Shown here one piece after another: positions 36,111 to 50,916 of a stretch of 54,689 nucleotides of DNA. Both the position numbers and the translations under genes were made by a program. The stretch spans positions 1-54,689 of the forward strand of contig NZ_SNZE01000015.1 of the NCBI RefSeq assembly GCF_004363775.1, given 5' to 3'. The stretch is from Hydromonas duriensis. Its GTDB lineage: Bacteria; Pseudomonadota; Gammaproteobacteria; Burkholderiales; Burkholderiaceae. The notes below the pieces were generated by a model. It saw only the letters and a program-made list of their open reading frames with translations, was not told the DNA's origin and did no database searches. The first letter of the stretch is position 1, and every line of letters begins with the position of its first letter.

Positions 36111-36890
36111 TTAAATCATGCTCCAGCCATGGCTGACATTAATCGATTGACCTGTTAATGCACCCGTATCATTGGCCAAGTAAGTGACTAAATTCGCCAC
36201 ATCGACCGTGGTGGTAAATTCGCCATCAACGGTTTCTTTGAGCATGACATTTTTCACAACTTCTTCTTCAGTGATGTGTAACGCTGCGGCTTGTTCTGGA
36301 ATTTGTTTTTGCACCAGCGGCGTCAAAACATAGCCGGGACAAACCACGTAGCTATGGATTTTGAACGGTCCGCCCTCTTTGGCAATCACGCGCGCCAAGC
36401 CCAATAGCCCATGTTTGGCGAACACATATGCCGATTTCAATTTTGATGCTTCGTGCGAATGCACTGAGCCCATATAAATGATTTTGCCACCACGGCCCGC
36501 ATCTTTCATGTATTTGTATGCGGCTTTGGTGGTTAAAAATGCGCCGTCCCCATGAATCGCCATCATTTTTTTCCAGTCTTCAAACGGATACTCTTCGATG
36601 GGATGTACGATTTGTATGCCCGCATTCGACACCAATATGTCAATGCTGCCGAAAGTATCAACCGCTTGTTTGATGCCTGCGTTGACTTCGTCTTCGCTGG
36701 TCACATTCATACTGACCGCCATCGCTTTACCACCCGCATCAATGATGCTTTGTGCCACGACTTTCGCGCCGTCTAAATTCAAATCGGCAATGACGACGGC
36801 TGCGCCGTCTTTCGCTAACATTTTTGCGCACTCTTCACCAATGCCACTGGCTGCACCCGTCACAAGGGCGACTTTTCCGACTAAACTCAT
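36111..36890 (-). CDS. 3-hydroxybutyrate dehydrogenase
   Basis: A short-chain dehydrogenase that oxidises D-3-hydroxybutyrate to acetoacetate with NAD, the step by which depolymerised polyhydroxybutyrate is used. The 259-aa protein has the NAD motif TGAASGIG (about 11-18), NAGIQ, the catalytic Ser in [12 protein letters not shown] and YxxxK in [23 protein letters not shown] and [15 protein letters not shown] are close to known BdhA/HbdH enzymes. AAGGA lies before the ATG at 36890; an upstream TTG is rejected. No polymer-synthesis genes are in the window. Confidence 0.87.
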   Translation of the reverse strand: MSLVGKVALVTGAASGIGEECAKMLAKDGAAVVIADLNLDGAKVVAQSIIDAGGKAMAVSMNVTSEDEVNAGIKQAVDTFGSIDILVSNAGIQIVHPIEEYPFEDWKKMMAIHGDGAFLTTKAAYKYMKDAGRGGKIIYMGSVHSHEASKLKSAYVFAKHGLLGLARVIAKEGGPFKIHSYVVCPGYVLTPLVQKQIPEQAAALHITEEEVVKNVMLKETVDGEFTTTVDVANLVTYLANDTGALTGQSINVSHGWSMI

Positions 36891-37061
36891 ATTCAATCCT
36901 TTTCAAAAGTAGAAAAAAATAATTCACTCGCTTCAGTGAGTCACAATCAACTTGATTAATGCACCTATTCTTTTGCCAAATTATCATACGCGACTTCGCT
37001 CACCCCCAAAAGGAAATCGACAATATTGTGGAACGCTTTGGGCATTCAATAATACATGGCC

Positions 37062-39185
37062 TTAAATTTCGGCTGGATCCACATCAATCAACCACATCAA
37101 GCGGGATTTTTGCTCGACAAGCGCAGCCTGCCATTGCGTTAAAAACTGTTGCAAGCGTGGGCGCGATGGACACTCAATTAAAACCTGCGCACGCTCTTGG
37201 CGATTCAAACGCATCATATTCATGGGCACGGCCGCATTGACGGTGACCTGCGTAAACGCTATTTGCGTGTCGATAAGCGCCAAAGCCAACTCACGCGCCT
37301 TTTGGGCAAACAGCATCGCGTTTTTCAACTCAGGCGCGGCCACATGCAGTAAAGCATGCGCAGCAAACGGCGGCAATCCCAGTTGTTGACGCACCGCCAA
37401 CTCATCATTGGCAAAGGTTTCAAAGTCATGCGAGCGCAGTTGTGTCCACATCGGGTGCTCTGGGAAGGCCGTTTGAATCAACACGCGCCCTGCTGTTTGA
37501 CCTCGCCCAGCACGACCAATCACTTGCTGCAACAAGGCAAATAACCGTTCTGGCGCGCGATAATCCTGTGCGAATAAACCACTGTCGACATCCAGCACGC
37601 CGACGGTATTCAAATTCGGCCAATCATGCCCTTTAGCCAGCATTTGCGTGCCAATGACTACATCTGCAACACCCGCAGCAATGTCCGCCAGCGCATGCTC
37701 CAATTCGCCTTTATTGCGCGTTGAATCGGCATCAATGCGTCGCACGATGGCATTTGGCCATATTCGCGCCACGGTTTCTTCGATGCGCTGCGTCCCTTGA
37801 CCAATCGGGCGCATATCGGCATTCCCGCATTTGACACACACTTTCGGCACACGCGCCTGTACACCACAATGGTGGCAATGCAGGTGCCGAGTGGTGTGGT
37901 GATACACCAAATGCGCCGCGCAGTTGGAACAGTCATGCATATGCCCGCAGTGCCCGCAGTATAAAACAGGCGCGTAACCTCGACGATTCTGAAACAACAA
38001 CGTTGTGTTGTGTTGCGCCATCGACTCGCTCATCAGCCGTCGCAGCGGCTCACTTAGCCCATCCTGTGCCGCGGTTTTTTGCACATCGACTAAAATCACT
38101 TCAGGCAATGATGCACCCGTGACCGCGCGCTCAGACAGGCGGTGTAAGCCGTAGCGACCAGTTTGGGCGTTGTGCCACGTCTCCAGCGAGGGCGTGGCCG
38201 AGCCGAGCACAATCGGAATATTCAACTGGTGGGCGCGGTAAATCGCCACATCTCGCGCCGAATAACGCACGCCTTCTTGCTGTCGATAAGAACTGTCATG
38301 CTCTTCATCGACCACAATCGCACGTAAATGCGGCAATGTCGTCAAAACAGACAAGCGCGTGCCCAACACCACCCGAGCTTGCCCGTTGCTCGCTCGCCAC
38401 CAATTCATCAAGCGAGTGGACTCGGTCAAGCCGCTGTGTAAAGTGACGACGGCCTCCGCTCCAAAACGCGCATTCAAGCGCGCAGCCAACTGTGGCGTGA
38501 GGTTGATTTCAGGCACTAAAATCAGCACTTGCGCCTGTGGGTCTATTTGCAAAATCTGTGCAAGATATTGCAAATAGATTTCAGTCTTGCCACTGCCCGT
38601 GACACCAAACAATAACTGTGGCCGCAAGTCACGCGAATCATCCTCCAATTGATTTAACAGGCTGCTTAACACAAGCTCTTGAGCGGCGGTCAAAGTCAAT
38701 TCGCGCCCCATGACCACGGGAGCGGGCGTGCGGGGCATTTTCTGCCACTTTTGCCATGTGCGCATGCCCTTACTCAAACGGGCAACAGGCGAAGCCTCTT
38801 CAACCGTTAAAGTCTTGCCATTGCGAACCACCATTGGCAACGCAGGCAACGCCACCTCGCCCAAACCGCGCTGATAGTAGCGCGACATGAAACGAATCAG
38901 CTCTAAACCGTTGTCATCCAAAGGCGGTACAAAAGGTAAAACAGCCCGTATCTGCTTCAGTTTACCCTCGGGCACATCTGTGCTCTCCGCCACGCCCACC
39001 ACAATTCCGACGACAGATTGCTTGCCAAAAGGCACAAGCACAGCCCGCCCAATCCACAGACTCGGCTGACTCAAGCTCAACACACAGTCTTGTGTCTCGC
39101 ATTCAATGGGCGCGTAATCAAATACGCCCGTGGCGGATACCGTCACAGGCACATCACACGCGACTTGCAAAACCCATGTTGTCAT
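37062..39185 (-). CDS. priA: Primosomal protein N' (replication restart helicase PriA)
   Basis: PriA reloads the replisome at stalled or repaired forks. With the start at MTTWVLQVACDVP (39185) it has 707 aa; an earlier Met at 39227 is possible. After the N-terminal 3'-DNA-binding domain come Walker A GVTGSGKTEIYLQ, the DEEH box VVDEEHDSSYRQQEG, helicase motifs LGSATPSLETWH and QVIGRAGRG, and the zinc-binding part with eight Cys between CGHCGHMHDCSNC and CVKCGNADM. The end LMWLIDVDPAEI is typical. Directly upstream is the DnaA-box repeat region. Confidence 0.97.
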   Translation of the reverse strand: MTTWVLQVACDVPVTVSATGVFDYAPIECETQDCVLSLSQPSLWIGRAVLVPFGKQSVVGIVVGVAESTDVPEGKLKQIRAVLPFVPPLDDNGLELIRFMSRYYQRGLGEVALPALPMVVRNGKTLTVEEASPVARLSKGMRTWQKWQKMPRTPAPVVMGRELTLTAAQELVLSSLLNQLEDDSRDLRPQLLFGVTGSGKTEIYLQYLAQILQIDPQAQVLILVPEINLTPQLAARLNARFGAEAVVTLHSGLTESTRLMNWWRASNGQARVVLGTRLSVLTTLPHLRAIVVDEEHDSSYRQQEGVRYSARDVAIYRAHQLNIPIVLGSATPSLETWHNAQTGRYGLHRLSERAVTGASLPEVILVDVQKTAAQDGLSEPLRRLMSESMAQHNTTLLFQNRRGYAPVLYCGHCGHMHDCSNCAAHLVYHHTTRHLHCHHCGVQARVPKVCVKCGNADMRPIGQGTQRIEETVARIWPNAIVRRIDADSTRNKGELEHALADIAAGVADVVIGTQMLAKGHDWPNLNTVGVLDVDSGLFAQDYRAPERLFALLQQVIGRAGRGQTAGRVLIQTAFPEHPMWTQLRSHDFETFANDELAVRQQLGLPPFAAHALLHVAAPELKNAMLFAQKARELALALIDTQIAFTQVTVNAAVPMNMMRLNRQERAQVLIECPSRPRLQQFLTQWQAALVEQKSRLMWLIDVDPAEI

Positions 39186-39230
39186 TTGAAATATCTCTTC
39201 AATTGTTGCCTGAGCTTTTGATTTCATTGG

Positions 39231-39475
39231 GCTTTTTCAGTTGCCCACAAAATCTGTGGATAACTATGTGGGCAACTCTTGGACAATTGCGAAAAAGTCA
39301 ACAAAATCAAGGTCTAAACACAAAATGATTGTTTTTTGCCCAGCACAAAAAATCATTTATTATCAATAGGTTAAACAAAAAACACTTGAGAAAACCTTGC
39401 CGCTAAATAATCTTTGTTTTAAATTGTTCATCTTTGAAAAATGTGGGTAAGTCAAGTCTTTTTCAACATTTTTTT
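39231..39475. repeat. Tandem repeat unit, copy 1 (upstream of priA)
   Basis: This AT-rich noncoding unit recurs at 39605-39856 with a period of about 380 bp. Only its two ends are well kept: the block cttttttcag-tt(g/a)cccacaaaatctgtggataac and, about 200 nt on, aaaaatgtgggtaagtcaagt. The middle has diverged. The end blocks contain the DnaA-box-like sequences. Confidence 0.8.
39241..39275. promoter_or_regulatory. DnaA-box cluster, copy 1
   Basis: TTGCCCACA (39241-39249), a perfect DnaA box TTATCCACA on the minus strand (39255-39263), and TGTGGGCAA (39267-39275), the exact inverse of the first, stand 5 and 3 nt apart. A further TTACCCACA on the minus strand lies at 39442-39450. Confidence 0.65.
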
Positions 39476-39604
39476 GCTTGTTCAACACTTGCTCACCCGC
39501 CAGTTGAAAGTCCTAGAAAAAACCATCCGTATTTTCCGTCTTGTGATCATTTGGCATTAAAATTTGATGTCAATTTTAAGTTTAAACGCTAACACCTATG
39601 ATTT

Positions 39605-39856
39605 TATTGGCTTTTTTCAGTTACCCACAAAATCTGTGGATAACTTTGTGTACAACTCAGTCAAAAAAGCAAGAACCCCCCGCCAAATCAAGGCTTAACT
39701 TAAAATGCGTATTTTTTACACAATAATTAATATTCTTTATTTTCAAACACTTAAGCTTAAAAATAAGTGGAAAAACCACCCCATTCTCGTCAAAGCCCAT
39801 CACTAAGGCAGTTTCAAAAAAATGTGGGTAAGTCAAGTTGTTTTACTGTTTTTTTA
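39605..39856. repeat. Tandem repeat unit, copy 2
   Basis: This is the second copy of the unit at 39231-39475. It again carries its first block (39611-39657) and its second block (39819-39840) in the same order and spacing. Between and around the two copies I see no gene; the sequence is rich in A and T, especially 39720-39775. Confidence 0.8.
39621..39655. promoter_or_regulatory. DnaA-box cluster, copy 2
   Basis: TTACCCACA (39621-39629), a perfect TTATCCACA on the minus strand (39635-39643) and TTGTACACA on the minus strand (39647-39655), with the same spacing as in copy 1. Another TTACCCACA on the minus strand lies at 39823-39831. Confidence 0.65.
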
Positions 39857-39928
39857 ATACGTAGAAACAAAAAATTAAAGATGTAAGTCTTTTCCAATTC
39901 GAAGCGAAGTGGAGATAAATAACTCGAC

Positions 39929-41011
39929 TTATAAATCAGATGACTTGCGTATTTGCCGACTATAAGAATGTACTTCATCGACTAACACTTTGACCGCCTC
40001 AGGAGAGGTAAATTGTGAAATACCATGACCTAAATTAAACACATGTCCTGCATTCGGTCCAAAAGCATCCAATACACGGCGTACTTCTTTACGTATCGCT
40101 TCATCAGAACCAAACAAAATCATCGGGTCAATATTGCCTTGCAGCGCCACCCGATGACCCACTTGCGCTCGCGCCACGCCGACATCCACCGTCCAGTCTA
40201 AACCCAAGGCATCGGCACCCGATTCAGCCATGCTATCAAGCCAGATGCCCCCGCCTTTAGTGAACATGATGACGGGAATTTTTTCGCCATTCACTTCACG
40301 GGTCAAACCTTGTATCACTTGGCGCATATAGGCCAATGAAAACTCTTGATAGGCATGATGTGCCAACGAGCCGCCCCACGTGTCAAACAACATGACCGCT
40401 TGCGCCCCTGCTGCAATTTGCGCATTTAAGTATTCAACCGTGGCTCGTGCATTGACCATTAAGATATGGTGCAGCAAATCTGGACGACGATACATCATTG
40501 ATTTAATGGTTTTAAACTCACGCGATGAACCGCCTTCAACCATATAACATGCAATCGTATAAGGACTGCCCGCGAAGCCAATTAAGGGCACACGCCCATC
40601 CAACGCCGAACGAATTTTGGCCACGGCATCAAATACATACTGTAAACGCCCCATATCGGGCACTTCCAAACGCTGCACGGCCACTTCGTCTTGCAATGGG
40701 CGATCAAACACGGGGCCTTCGCCTTCAACGAAACGCAGGCCCAGTCCCATCGCGTCAGGCACGGTTAAAATGTCGCTGAATAAAATGGCCGCATCAAGGT
40801 TGTAACGGTCGATTGGCTGTAACGTCACTTCTGTCGCCAACATTGGATTTTGAGCCAGCTGCATGAAACTGCCGGCTTGCGCACGCGTGGCGCGGTATTC
40901 AGGCAAGTAACGCCCAGCTTGTCGCATGAGCCACACGGGCGTATAGGGGGTCGTTTCGCGACGCAATGCGCGTAAAAAAACATCGTTTTTCAAAGGTGTC
41001 AATGAGGTCAT
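39929..41011 (-). CDS. hemE: Uroporphyrinogen decarboxylase HemE
   Basis: HemE removes four carboxyl groups from uroporphyrinogen III on the way to haem. The 360-aa protein starts [16 protein letters not shown] (ATG at 41011; the frame runs on to 41056). It has the signature [16 protein letters not shown] with the substrate-binding Arg residues, the Asp in [13 protein letters not shown] and the second signature [16 protein letters not shown]. It is leftward, ahead of the gene-free repeat region and priA, and divergent from the HMA gene. Confidence 0.97.
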   Translation of the reverse strand: MTSLTPLKNDVFLRALRRETTPYTPVWLMRQAGRYLPEYRATRAQAGSFMQLAQNPMLATEVTLQPIDRYNLDAAILFSDILTVPDAMGLGLRFVEGEGPVFDRPLQDEVAVQRLEVPDMGRLQYVFDAVAKIRSALDGRVPLIGFAGSPYTIACYMVEGGSSREFKTIKSMMYRRPDLLHHILMVNARATVEYLNAQIAAGAQAVMLFDTWGGSLAHHAYQEFSLAYMRQVIQGLTREVNGEKIPVIMFTKGGGIWLDSMAESGADALGLDWTVDVGVARAQVGHRVALQGNIDPMILFGSDEAIRKEVRRVLDAFGPNAGHVFNLGHGISQFTSPEAVKVLVDEVHSYSRQIRKSSDL

Positions 41012-41105
41012 GTGGACTCGATTCAGTTTACAATGCACAAAACAGCATTGTAACAAAAGCCGCTGCCAAAATTGGTACGGTTTCTTATATACGAGGAGGA
41101 CTCAT

Positions 41106-41348
41106 ATGAGCCAAACATTCATCATTGCAGGCATGACCTGCCAACATTGCGTTGCACGCGTACAATCGTCTCTCGCCGCCGTTGAGGGCGTTTCGAATGT
41201 AGAGGTTAGCCTCACCCCTCCGCGAGCAACCATCCACGCACATAATAATCAAGAAATTGATTGTTCAGCACTCAGTGAAGCGTTGTCAGGCACTCAATTT
41301 TCAATCACAGAAATGCCCTCTGCTGCGACCCAACCTTTGAGGCGTTAG
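41106..41348 (+). CDS. Heavy-metal-associated (HMA) domain protein, CopZ-like
   Basis: A soluble 80-aa single-domain protein. The metal-binding loop GMTCQHC (residues 9-15) has both cysteines, and the ferredoxin-like beta-alpha-beta pattern follows (VARVQSSLAAVEGVSNVEVSL). Such proteins hand copper(I) to P-type ATPases or regulators, but none is encoded nearby. The ATG at 41106 has a perfect AGGAGG ribosome binding site. It diverges from hemE and is followed after 2 nt by the next gene, so the two are cotranslated. Confidence 0.85.
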   Translation: MSQTFIIAGMTCQHCVARVQSSLAAVEGVSNVEVSLTPPRATIHAHNNQEIDCSALSEALSGTQFSITEMPSAATQPLRR

Positions 41349-41350
41349 TC

Positions 41351-41983
41351 ATGCCTTACACTGCTGAAGATTTGCACACGCAATGTGAACACGCCGCACA
41401 GATTGTCCTGCGGACGCCGTTTGACAACAGTCAACCTGCGCAAATCCTTGCAGTTGGCCTGTTTGTGCGAGCGGTTGAAACCGTTGGGGCTGCCTTGGTG
41501 ATTTATCCGACACATTTTCATTCGGCAATTATGACATTGGCACGGACTTTACTTGAAGCGACCGCGCAACTGGGGTTTTTATCAAAAAACCCTAAGCTGC
41601 ATTATGATGCTTTACATTTAATGGATTTAGAAGAAAAATACCTGCGCTTAGATGCTTCATCACAGCCGCATGATGATTTAAGTGAGCTGCGACAAGCGAT
41701 TGAACAGTACAAGCACAAGGGCATCAAACGCCCCAGTTTAAAAAAAATGTTGACTGTTTGGGGCTATGCCGATGTGTACGAGAGTTATCGCTTTCTCAGT
41801 CAACATTCACACACTTCATTGACGAGCATTGCTGACCTTTCAATACAGCATGCCCATATTAAACTGGGCAGCCGCATGTCTGAAGACACTGAAAACGCCA
41901 TTTTTGGACTGATGGTCGAACTGCTGAAAGAAGGCGAAAAAGCCTTTTTGTACATATTGACTCCAAACGCGCCAGCCCCTTAA
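41351..41983 (+). CDS. Uncharacterised all-helical protein, perhaps DUF5677-like
   Basis: I do not recognise this 210-aa protein with confidence. It is predicted to be largely helical, without a signal peptide or clear membrane segment. TLARTLLEATAQLGFL and ESYRFLSQHSHTSL recall the RxxxE and H/S-rich pattern of DUF5677 proteins, whose function is unknown and some of which occur near defence genes. It begins 2 nt after the HMA gene stop and ends before a terminator, so HMA and this protein probably act together. A metal link is only an inference from position. Confidence 0.5.
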   Translation: MPYTAEDLHTQCEHAAQIVLRTPFDNSQPAQILAVGLFVRAVETVGAALVIYPTHFHSAIMTLARTLLEATAQLGFLSKNPKLHYDALHLMDLEEKYLRLDASSQPHDDLSELRQAIEQYKHKGIKRPSLKKMLTVWGYADVYESYRFLSQHSHTSLTSIADLSIQHAHIKLGSRMSEDTENAIFGLMVELLKEGEKAFLYILTPNAPAP

Positions 41984-42062
41984 AAATCATGGTATGGCGT
42001 GCCACAGGATATTTTCATTCTAAAAGCCGCTCTAAAACTAGCTCTAAAAAACCATACATAAA

Positions 42063-42092
42063 AAAAGCCCACATCAATTGATGTGGGCTTTT
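42063..42092. terminator. Bidirectional terminator after rpoC
   Basis: AAAAGCCCACATCAATTGATGTGGGCTTTT is a perfect 30-nt palindrome (given by halves: AAAAGCCCACATCAA and its complement). It ends rpoBC on the minus strand and the HMA operon on the plus strand. Confidence 0.92.
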
Positions 42093-42146
42093 GAGTACTA
42101 CAGATAAAATCACGATTGATTCATGATTGATTTCATCAAACAGCCA

Positions 42147-45100
42147 TTACTCCGACACAGGCTTTTGCGTGAAATCCATCACATCCGTCATTTCAGCAGC
42201 GGGTGCATCCTCAAAAATAGAGTTGTCTTGCTGAGCGCGTTGCTGCTCATAGACTTTCTTATTTGCACGCGCACGGTGGAAAGCCAAGCCCGTACCTGCT
42301 GGAATCAAGCGACCCACGATGACGTTTTCTTTCAGGCCACGCAACTCATCGCGTTTACCCATAATAGCGGCTTCAGTCAAGACACGCGTGGTTTCTTGGA
42401 ATGATGCGGCTGAAATGAATGAGTCCGTTGACAATGAGGCTTTGGTGATACCAAGCAACACATTGCTGTACGTGGCAGGTTGCAAATCTTCTGCGACCAT
42501 GCGTTCATTTTCAATCAACATATCCGAGCGTTCCACTTGCTCACCAGGAATAAACTTGGTATCGCCCGCATCAACAATTTGCACGCGGCGGAGCATTTGA
42601 CGCACAATCACTTCAATGTGCTTGTCATTGATTTTCACGCCTTGCAAACGGTAAACGTCTTGCACTTCATCAACGATGTAAGTCGCCAACGCTTCGATAC
42701 CGAGTAAGCGCAAGATGTCTTGTGGGTCAGCGGGGCCTTCAATGATGACCTCACCTTTATTAACCACTTGACCGTCATGCACCGACAAATGCTTGTCTTT
42801 GGCAATCAAGAACTCATGGCTACCACCGTCCAAATCAGTGATGACCAAACGTTGTTTACCACGGGTTTCTTTACCAAAAGTCACTGTACCTGTCACTTCT
42901 GCCAACATCCCTGCGTCTTTGGGTGAACGGGCTTCAAACAACTCCGCCACTCGTGGGAGACCACCCGTAATATCGCGGGTTTTTTGCGATTCCATTGGAA
43001 TACGCGCCAACACCTCGCCTTTACCGACTTCTTGACCATCACGCACCATAATCAATGCGCCGACTTGGAAACCAATCGTCACAGGATGTTCCGTGCCTGG
43101 GATTTTGACCTCTTCCCCTGCTTCGTTCAACAATTTAACTTGTGGACGCACCGTTTTAGAAGTCGAGCTGCCGCGACGTTTAGGGTCAATTGCAACTAAA
43201 GTGGTCAAACCCGTCACCTCGTCAATTTGACGCGCAACTGTCACGCCCTCTTCGACGTTTTCAAACTTCAACTGACCTGCATACTCAGTAATCACTGGAC
43301 GGGTCAACGGATCCCAAGTCGCCAATTGTGTGCCCGCTTTAATTTGCGCACCATCAACGAACAACAAAATCGCACCATAAGGCACTTTATGACGCTCACG
43401 CTCACGACCGTAGTCGTCGGCAATGATGATTTCACCTGAACGAGAAATGACAATTTGCTCGCCTTTGGTGTTGGTCACGTAACGCATGGTGTTGGTGAAA
43501 CGCAAAATACCATTCGATTTGGCTTCAATGCTAGACACAACGGCTTGACGCGATGCCGCACCACCGATGTGGAAGGTACGCATCGTCAACTGTGTACCTG
43601 GTTCACCAATTGATTGTGCGGCGATGACACCAACGGCTTCACCTTTGTTGACCATACCGCCACGACCCAAGTCACGACCATAACATTTTGCGCATAAACC
43701 GTAACGCGTGTCGCATGACAATGGCGTGCGCACTTTGACTTCGTCAATGCCGAGTTTATCAATCAATTCAACGTGGTCTTCTTCGAGCAATGTACCCGCT
43801 TCAAACACCGTTTCTTGAGTTTCAGGATTAATCACGTCGGCAGCCGCCACACGACCTAAAATGCGCTCGCGCAAGGCTTCGATGACTTCACCACCCTCAA
43901 CTAAGGCTTTCATGCCCACGCCGTTGGGTGTGCCGCAATCATCTTCGACCACGACCAAATCTTGGGTCACGTCAACCAAACGACGGGTCAAGTAACCAGA
44001 GTTCGCTGTTTTCAACGCCGTATCCGCCAAACCTTTACGCGCACCGTGGGTGGAAATAAAGTATTGCGATACGTTCAAGCCTTCACGGAAGTTCGCTGTA
44101 ATTGGCGTTTCGATAATCGAACCATCAGGCTTGGCCATCAAACCACGCATACCCGCAAGCTGGCGAATCTGTGCTGCTGAACCACGCGCACCTGAGTCGG
44201 CCATCATGTAAATCGCATTGAACGATTCCTCACGGGTTTCGTTGCCATGACGGTCAATCACTGGGTCGGTCGAGAGGTGCTCCATCATCGCTTTACCGAC
44301 TTGGTCACCCGCACGACCCCAGATGTCAATCACTTTATTGTAACGCTCGCCCGAAGTCACGAGACCCGATGAGTATTGCTGCTCAATCTCTTTCACTTCT
44401 TTTGAAGCGGCGTTAATCAAGCCTTCTTTTGCGGCAGGAATTAACATGTCATCCACGGCAATCGAAATACCCGCGCGTGTCGCCAAGCTGAAACCATTTT
44501 CTTTCAAACGGTCGGCAAACAAGACCGTTTCGTTCAAACCGCACTTACGGAACACCAACGTAATCAACTTAGAAATTTCTTTTTTCTTCAGCGTTTTGTT
44601 CATGATTTCGAACGACAAGCCCGCTGGCAAAATTTCTGACAAGAACGCACGGCCCACTGTAGTTTCGTAACGCTTCATGCGTTTAGTGCGCTCGCCTGTG
44701 TCTTTGTTGATGTCGATTTCAGCAATACGCACGGTGATGCGTGTGGTCAAAGCCAATTGACCCGCTTCGTATGCACGGCGCACTTCGTTGACATCCGCGC
44801 AGAACATGCCTTCGCCGATGCCGTTGGTTTTCGCACGTGTCGCGTAGTACAGACCCAAGACGATGTCTTGAGACGGCACAATCGAAGGCTCACCCGAGGC
44901 TGGGAACATGATGTTATTTGAGGCAAGCATCAAGGTGCGCGCTTCGGTTTGGGCTTCAATCGACAACGGCACGTGAACGGCCATTTGGTCACCGTCAAAG
45001 TCGGCATTAAAGGCCGCACAAACCAATGGGTGCAATTGAATCGCTTTACCTTCAATCAAGACCGGTTCAAAGGCTTGAATCCCCAAACGGTGCAAGGTTG

Positions 45101-46379
45101 GCGCACGGTTGAGCATCACGGGATGTTCGCGGATGACTTCTTCCAAGATGTCCCAAACCACTGGCTCTTGCATTTCGACCATGCGCTTGGCTGACTTGAT
45201 GGTGTTCGCCAAACCTTGCACTTCCAACTTGTTGTAAATGAATGGTTTGAACAATTCCAAAGCCATCAACTTCGGCAAGCCGCATTGGTGCAATTTCAAT
45301 TGTGGACCAACCACAATCACTGAACGACCTGAGTAGTCGACACGCTTACCGAGCAAGTTTTGACGGAAACGACCGCCTTTACCTTTAATCATGTCCGCCA
45401 ACGATTTCAAGGCACGTTTGTTCGCGCCCGCCATGGCTTTACCACGACGACCGTTGTCGAGCAATGAGTCGACCGCTTCTTGCAACATACGTTTTTCGTT
45501 GCGCGTGATGATTTCAGGTGCGCGCAATTCCAACAAGCGTTTCAAACGGTTGTTACGGTTAATCACGCGACGATACAAATCGTTCAAATCCGATGTGGCA
45601 AAACGCCCACCGTCCAACGGTACCAACGGACGCAAGTCAGGCGGCAACACGGGTAAGACCTCCATCACCATCCAATCAGGCTTGATGCCTGAACGTTGGA
45701 ACGCTTCTAAAATTTTCAAGCGTTTGGCGATTTTCTTGATTTTCGCGTCTGATGAAGTCGCTTGCAATTCACCGCGCAAGCGTTCGATGTCGGCTGGAAT
45801 GTCCAAGTTTTGCAACAACTCACGAATGCCCTCTGCGCCCATCAAGGCACGGAACTCATCGCCGTACTCTTCAGTTTTAGCGTAGAAGTCATCTTCTGTC
45901 ATGATTTGGCAACGCTTGAGCGGCGTCATGCCTGGCTCAATCACCACGTAGGCTTCGAAGTACAACACACGTTCGATGTCACGCAAAGTCATGTCCAACA
46001 CCATACCCAAACGTGACGGCAATGATTTTAAGAACCAAATGTGCGACACAGGCGCGGCCAATTCGATGTGACCCATGCGCTCACGGCGCACTTTGGTCAA
46101 CGTCACTTCAACGCCGCAACGTTCACAAATCACACCACGGTGCTTCAAACGTTTGTACTTGCCGCACAAGCATTCGTAGTCTTTGATGGGGCCAAAAATT
46201 TTCGCGCAGAACAAACCGTCACGTTCAGGTTTGAACGTGCGGTAGTTGATGGTTTCTGGTTTTTTAACTTCACCAAACGACCATGAACGGATTTTTTCGG
46301 GCGATGCCAAACCGACTTTAATCGCTTCAAAGTTTTCATCGGGCTGGACTTGTTTAAATAAGTCGAGTAATGCTTTCAT
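42147..46379 (-). CDS. rpoC: RNA polymerase subunit beta' RpoC
   Basis: RpoC forms one half of the RNA polymerase claw and holds the catalytic magnesium. The 1410-aa protein has the N-terminal zinc site [20 protein letters not shown] (given as landmark), the active-site motif [15 protein letters not shown] with the three Asp, the bridge helix and trigger-loop region ([18 protein letters not shown]) and the second zinc site [21 protein letters not shown] precedes the ATG. It starts 12 nt after rpoB and ends at a strong terminator. Confidence 0.99.
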   Translation of the reverse strand: MKALLDLFKQVQPDENFEAIKVGLASPEKIRSWSFGEVKKPETINYRTFKPERDGLFCAKIFGPIKDYECLCGKYKRLKHRGVICERCGVEVTLTKVRRERMGHIELAAPVSHIWFLKSLPSRLGMVLDMTLRDIERVLYFEAYVVIEPGMTPLKRCQIMTEDDFYAKTEEYGDEFRALMGAEGIRELLQNLDIPADIERLRGELQATSSDAKIKKIAKRLKILEAFQRSGIKPDWMVMEVLPVLPPDLRPLVPLDGGRFATSDLNDLYRRVINRNNRLKRLLELRAPEIITRNEKRMLQEAVDSLLDNGRRGKAMAGANKRALKSLADMIKGKGGRFRQNLLGKRVDYSGRSVIVVGPQLKLHQCGLPKLMALELFKPFIYNKLEVQGLANTIKSAKRMVEMQEPVVWDILEEVIREHPVMLNRAPTLHRLGIQAFEPVLIEGKAIQLHPLVCAAFNADFDGDQMAVHVPLSIEAQTEARTLMLASNNIMFPASGEPSIVPSQDIVLGLYYATRAKTNGIGEGMFCADVNEVRRAYEAGQLALTTRITVRIAEIDINKDTGERTKRMKRYETTVGRAFLSEILPAGLSFEIMNKTLKKKEISKLITLVFRKCGLNETVLFADRLKENGFSLATRAGISIAVDDMLIPAAKEGLINAASKEVKEIEQQYSSGLVTSGERYNKVIDIWGRAGDQVGKAMMEHLSTDPVIDRHGNETREESFNAIYMMADSGARGSAAQIRQLAGMRGLMAKPDGSIIETPITANFREGLNVSQYFISTHGARKGLADTALKTANSGYLTRRLVDVTQDLVVVEDDCGTPNGVGMKALVEGGEVIEALRERILGRVAAADVINPETQETVFEAGTLLEEDHVELIDKLGIDEVKVRTPLSCDTRYGLCAKCYGRDLGRGGMVNKGEAVGVIAAQSIGEPGTQLTMRTFHIGGAASRQAVVSSIEAKSNGILRFTNTMRYVTNTKGEQIVISRSGEIIIADDYGRERERHKVPYGAILLFVDGAQIKAGTQLATWDPLTRPVITEYAGQLKFENVEEGVTVARQIDEVTGLTTLVAIDPKRRGSSTSKTVRPQVKLLNEAGEEVKIPGTEHPVTIGFQVGALIMVRDGQEVGKGEVLARIPMESQKTRDITGGLPRVAELFEARSPKDAGMLAEVTGTVTFGKETRGKQRLVITDLDGGSHEFLIAKDKHLSVHDGQVVNKGEVIIEGPADPQDILRLLGIEALATYIVDEVQDVYRLQGVKINDKHIEVIVRQMLRRVQIVDAGDTKFIPGEQVERSDMLIENERMVAEDLQPATYSNVLLGITKASLSTDSFISAASFQETTRVLTEAAIMGKRDELRGLKENVIVGRLIPAGTGLAFHRARANKKVYEQQRAQQDNSIFEDAPAAEMTDVMDFTQKPVSE

Positions 46380-46391
46380 GTTTCAAGCTCC

Positions 46392-50516
<4,125 letters not shown>

Positions 50517-50825
50517 CACACACTCCAAAAGACGACATGAGATGCACACACAAAAACACATGCATCACACGACTAAAACGACACGGACGACCATAGGGGG
50601 ATTTGGTGGTTGGCCACTACCAACCGCTGGCGGACAATATGCATGCGCATTGAATTTGAGAACGTTTTATGTCAAAACGCTTGGCAAGTTCATCACTCAC
50701 CCACAATGGACTACAGGCATATCCGACCAAACTCGTTTTCTCGTCGTCGAGAAGAAAACAAATAAAAATGCACTCACTTCTTTACAGCAAATGCACTTTT
50801 ATTTGGAATCAAAAAACGGTTGTCG

Positions 50826-50855
50826 ATTATAGCAGACTATAAAGCACCAAGCCAA
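50826..50855 (-). promoter_or_regulatory. Promoter of rpoBC
   Basis: TTGGCT (50850-50855) and a perfect TATAAT (50826-50831), 18 nt apart on the minus strand, begin just past the rplL terminator. The transcript would have a leader of about 300 nt before rpoB, containing the stems GGTTGG/CCAACC (about 50610-50630) and TTTTCTTCTCG/CGAGAAAA (about 50735-50762). Confidence 0.6.
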
Positions 50856-50867
50856 TGTTTTTAAAAC

Positions 50868-50899
50868 AAAAAAACTGGCAAATTGCTTTGCCAGTTTTT
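50868..50899 (-). terminator. Terminator or attenuator after rplL
   Basis: AAAAACTGGCAAA and TTTGCCAGTTTTT form a perfect stem with a 4-nt loop and U-tract, 18 nt past the rplL stop codon. It lies between the ribosomal genes and rpoB, where E. coli has a partial attenuator. Confidence 0.88.
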
Positions 50900-50916
50900 C
50901 GAACTTAAGCTCAAAA

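Noticed and set aside
39228-39928. Calling the DnaA-box region the chromosomal origin outright
   Set aside because: Genes on both sides, including rpoBC, point the same way, and highly expressed genes usually run with the fork. An origin here would place rpoBC head-on. No dnaA, dnaN, rpmH or gidA is adjacent. I kept it as a finding with open explanations.
45391-45885. A 164-codon plus-strand ORF opposite rpoC
   Set aside because: The composition is that of an antisense reading of rpoC and no start signal is present.
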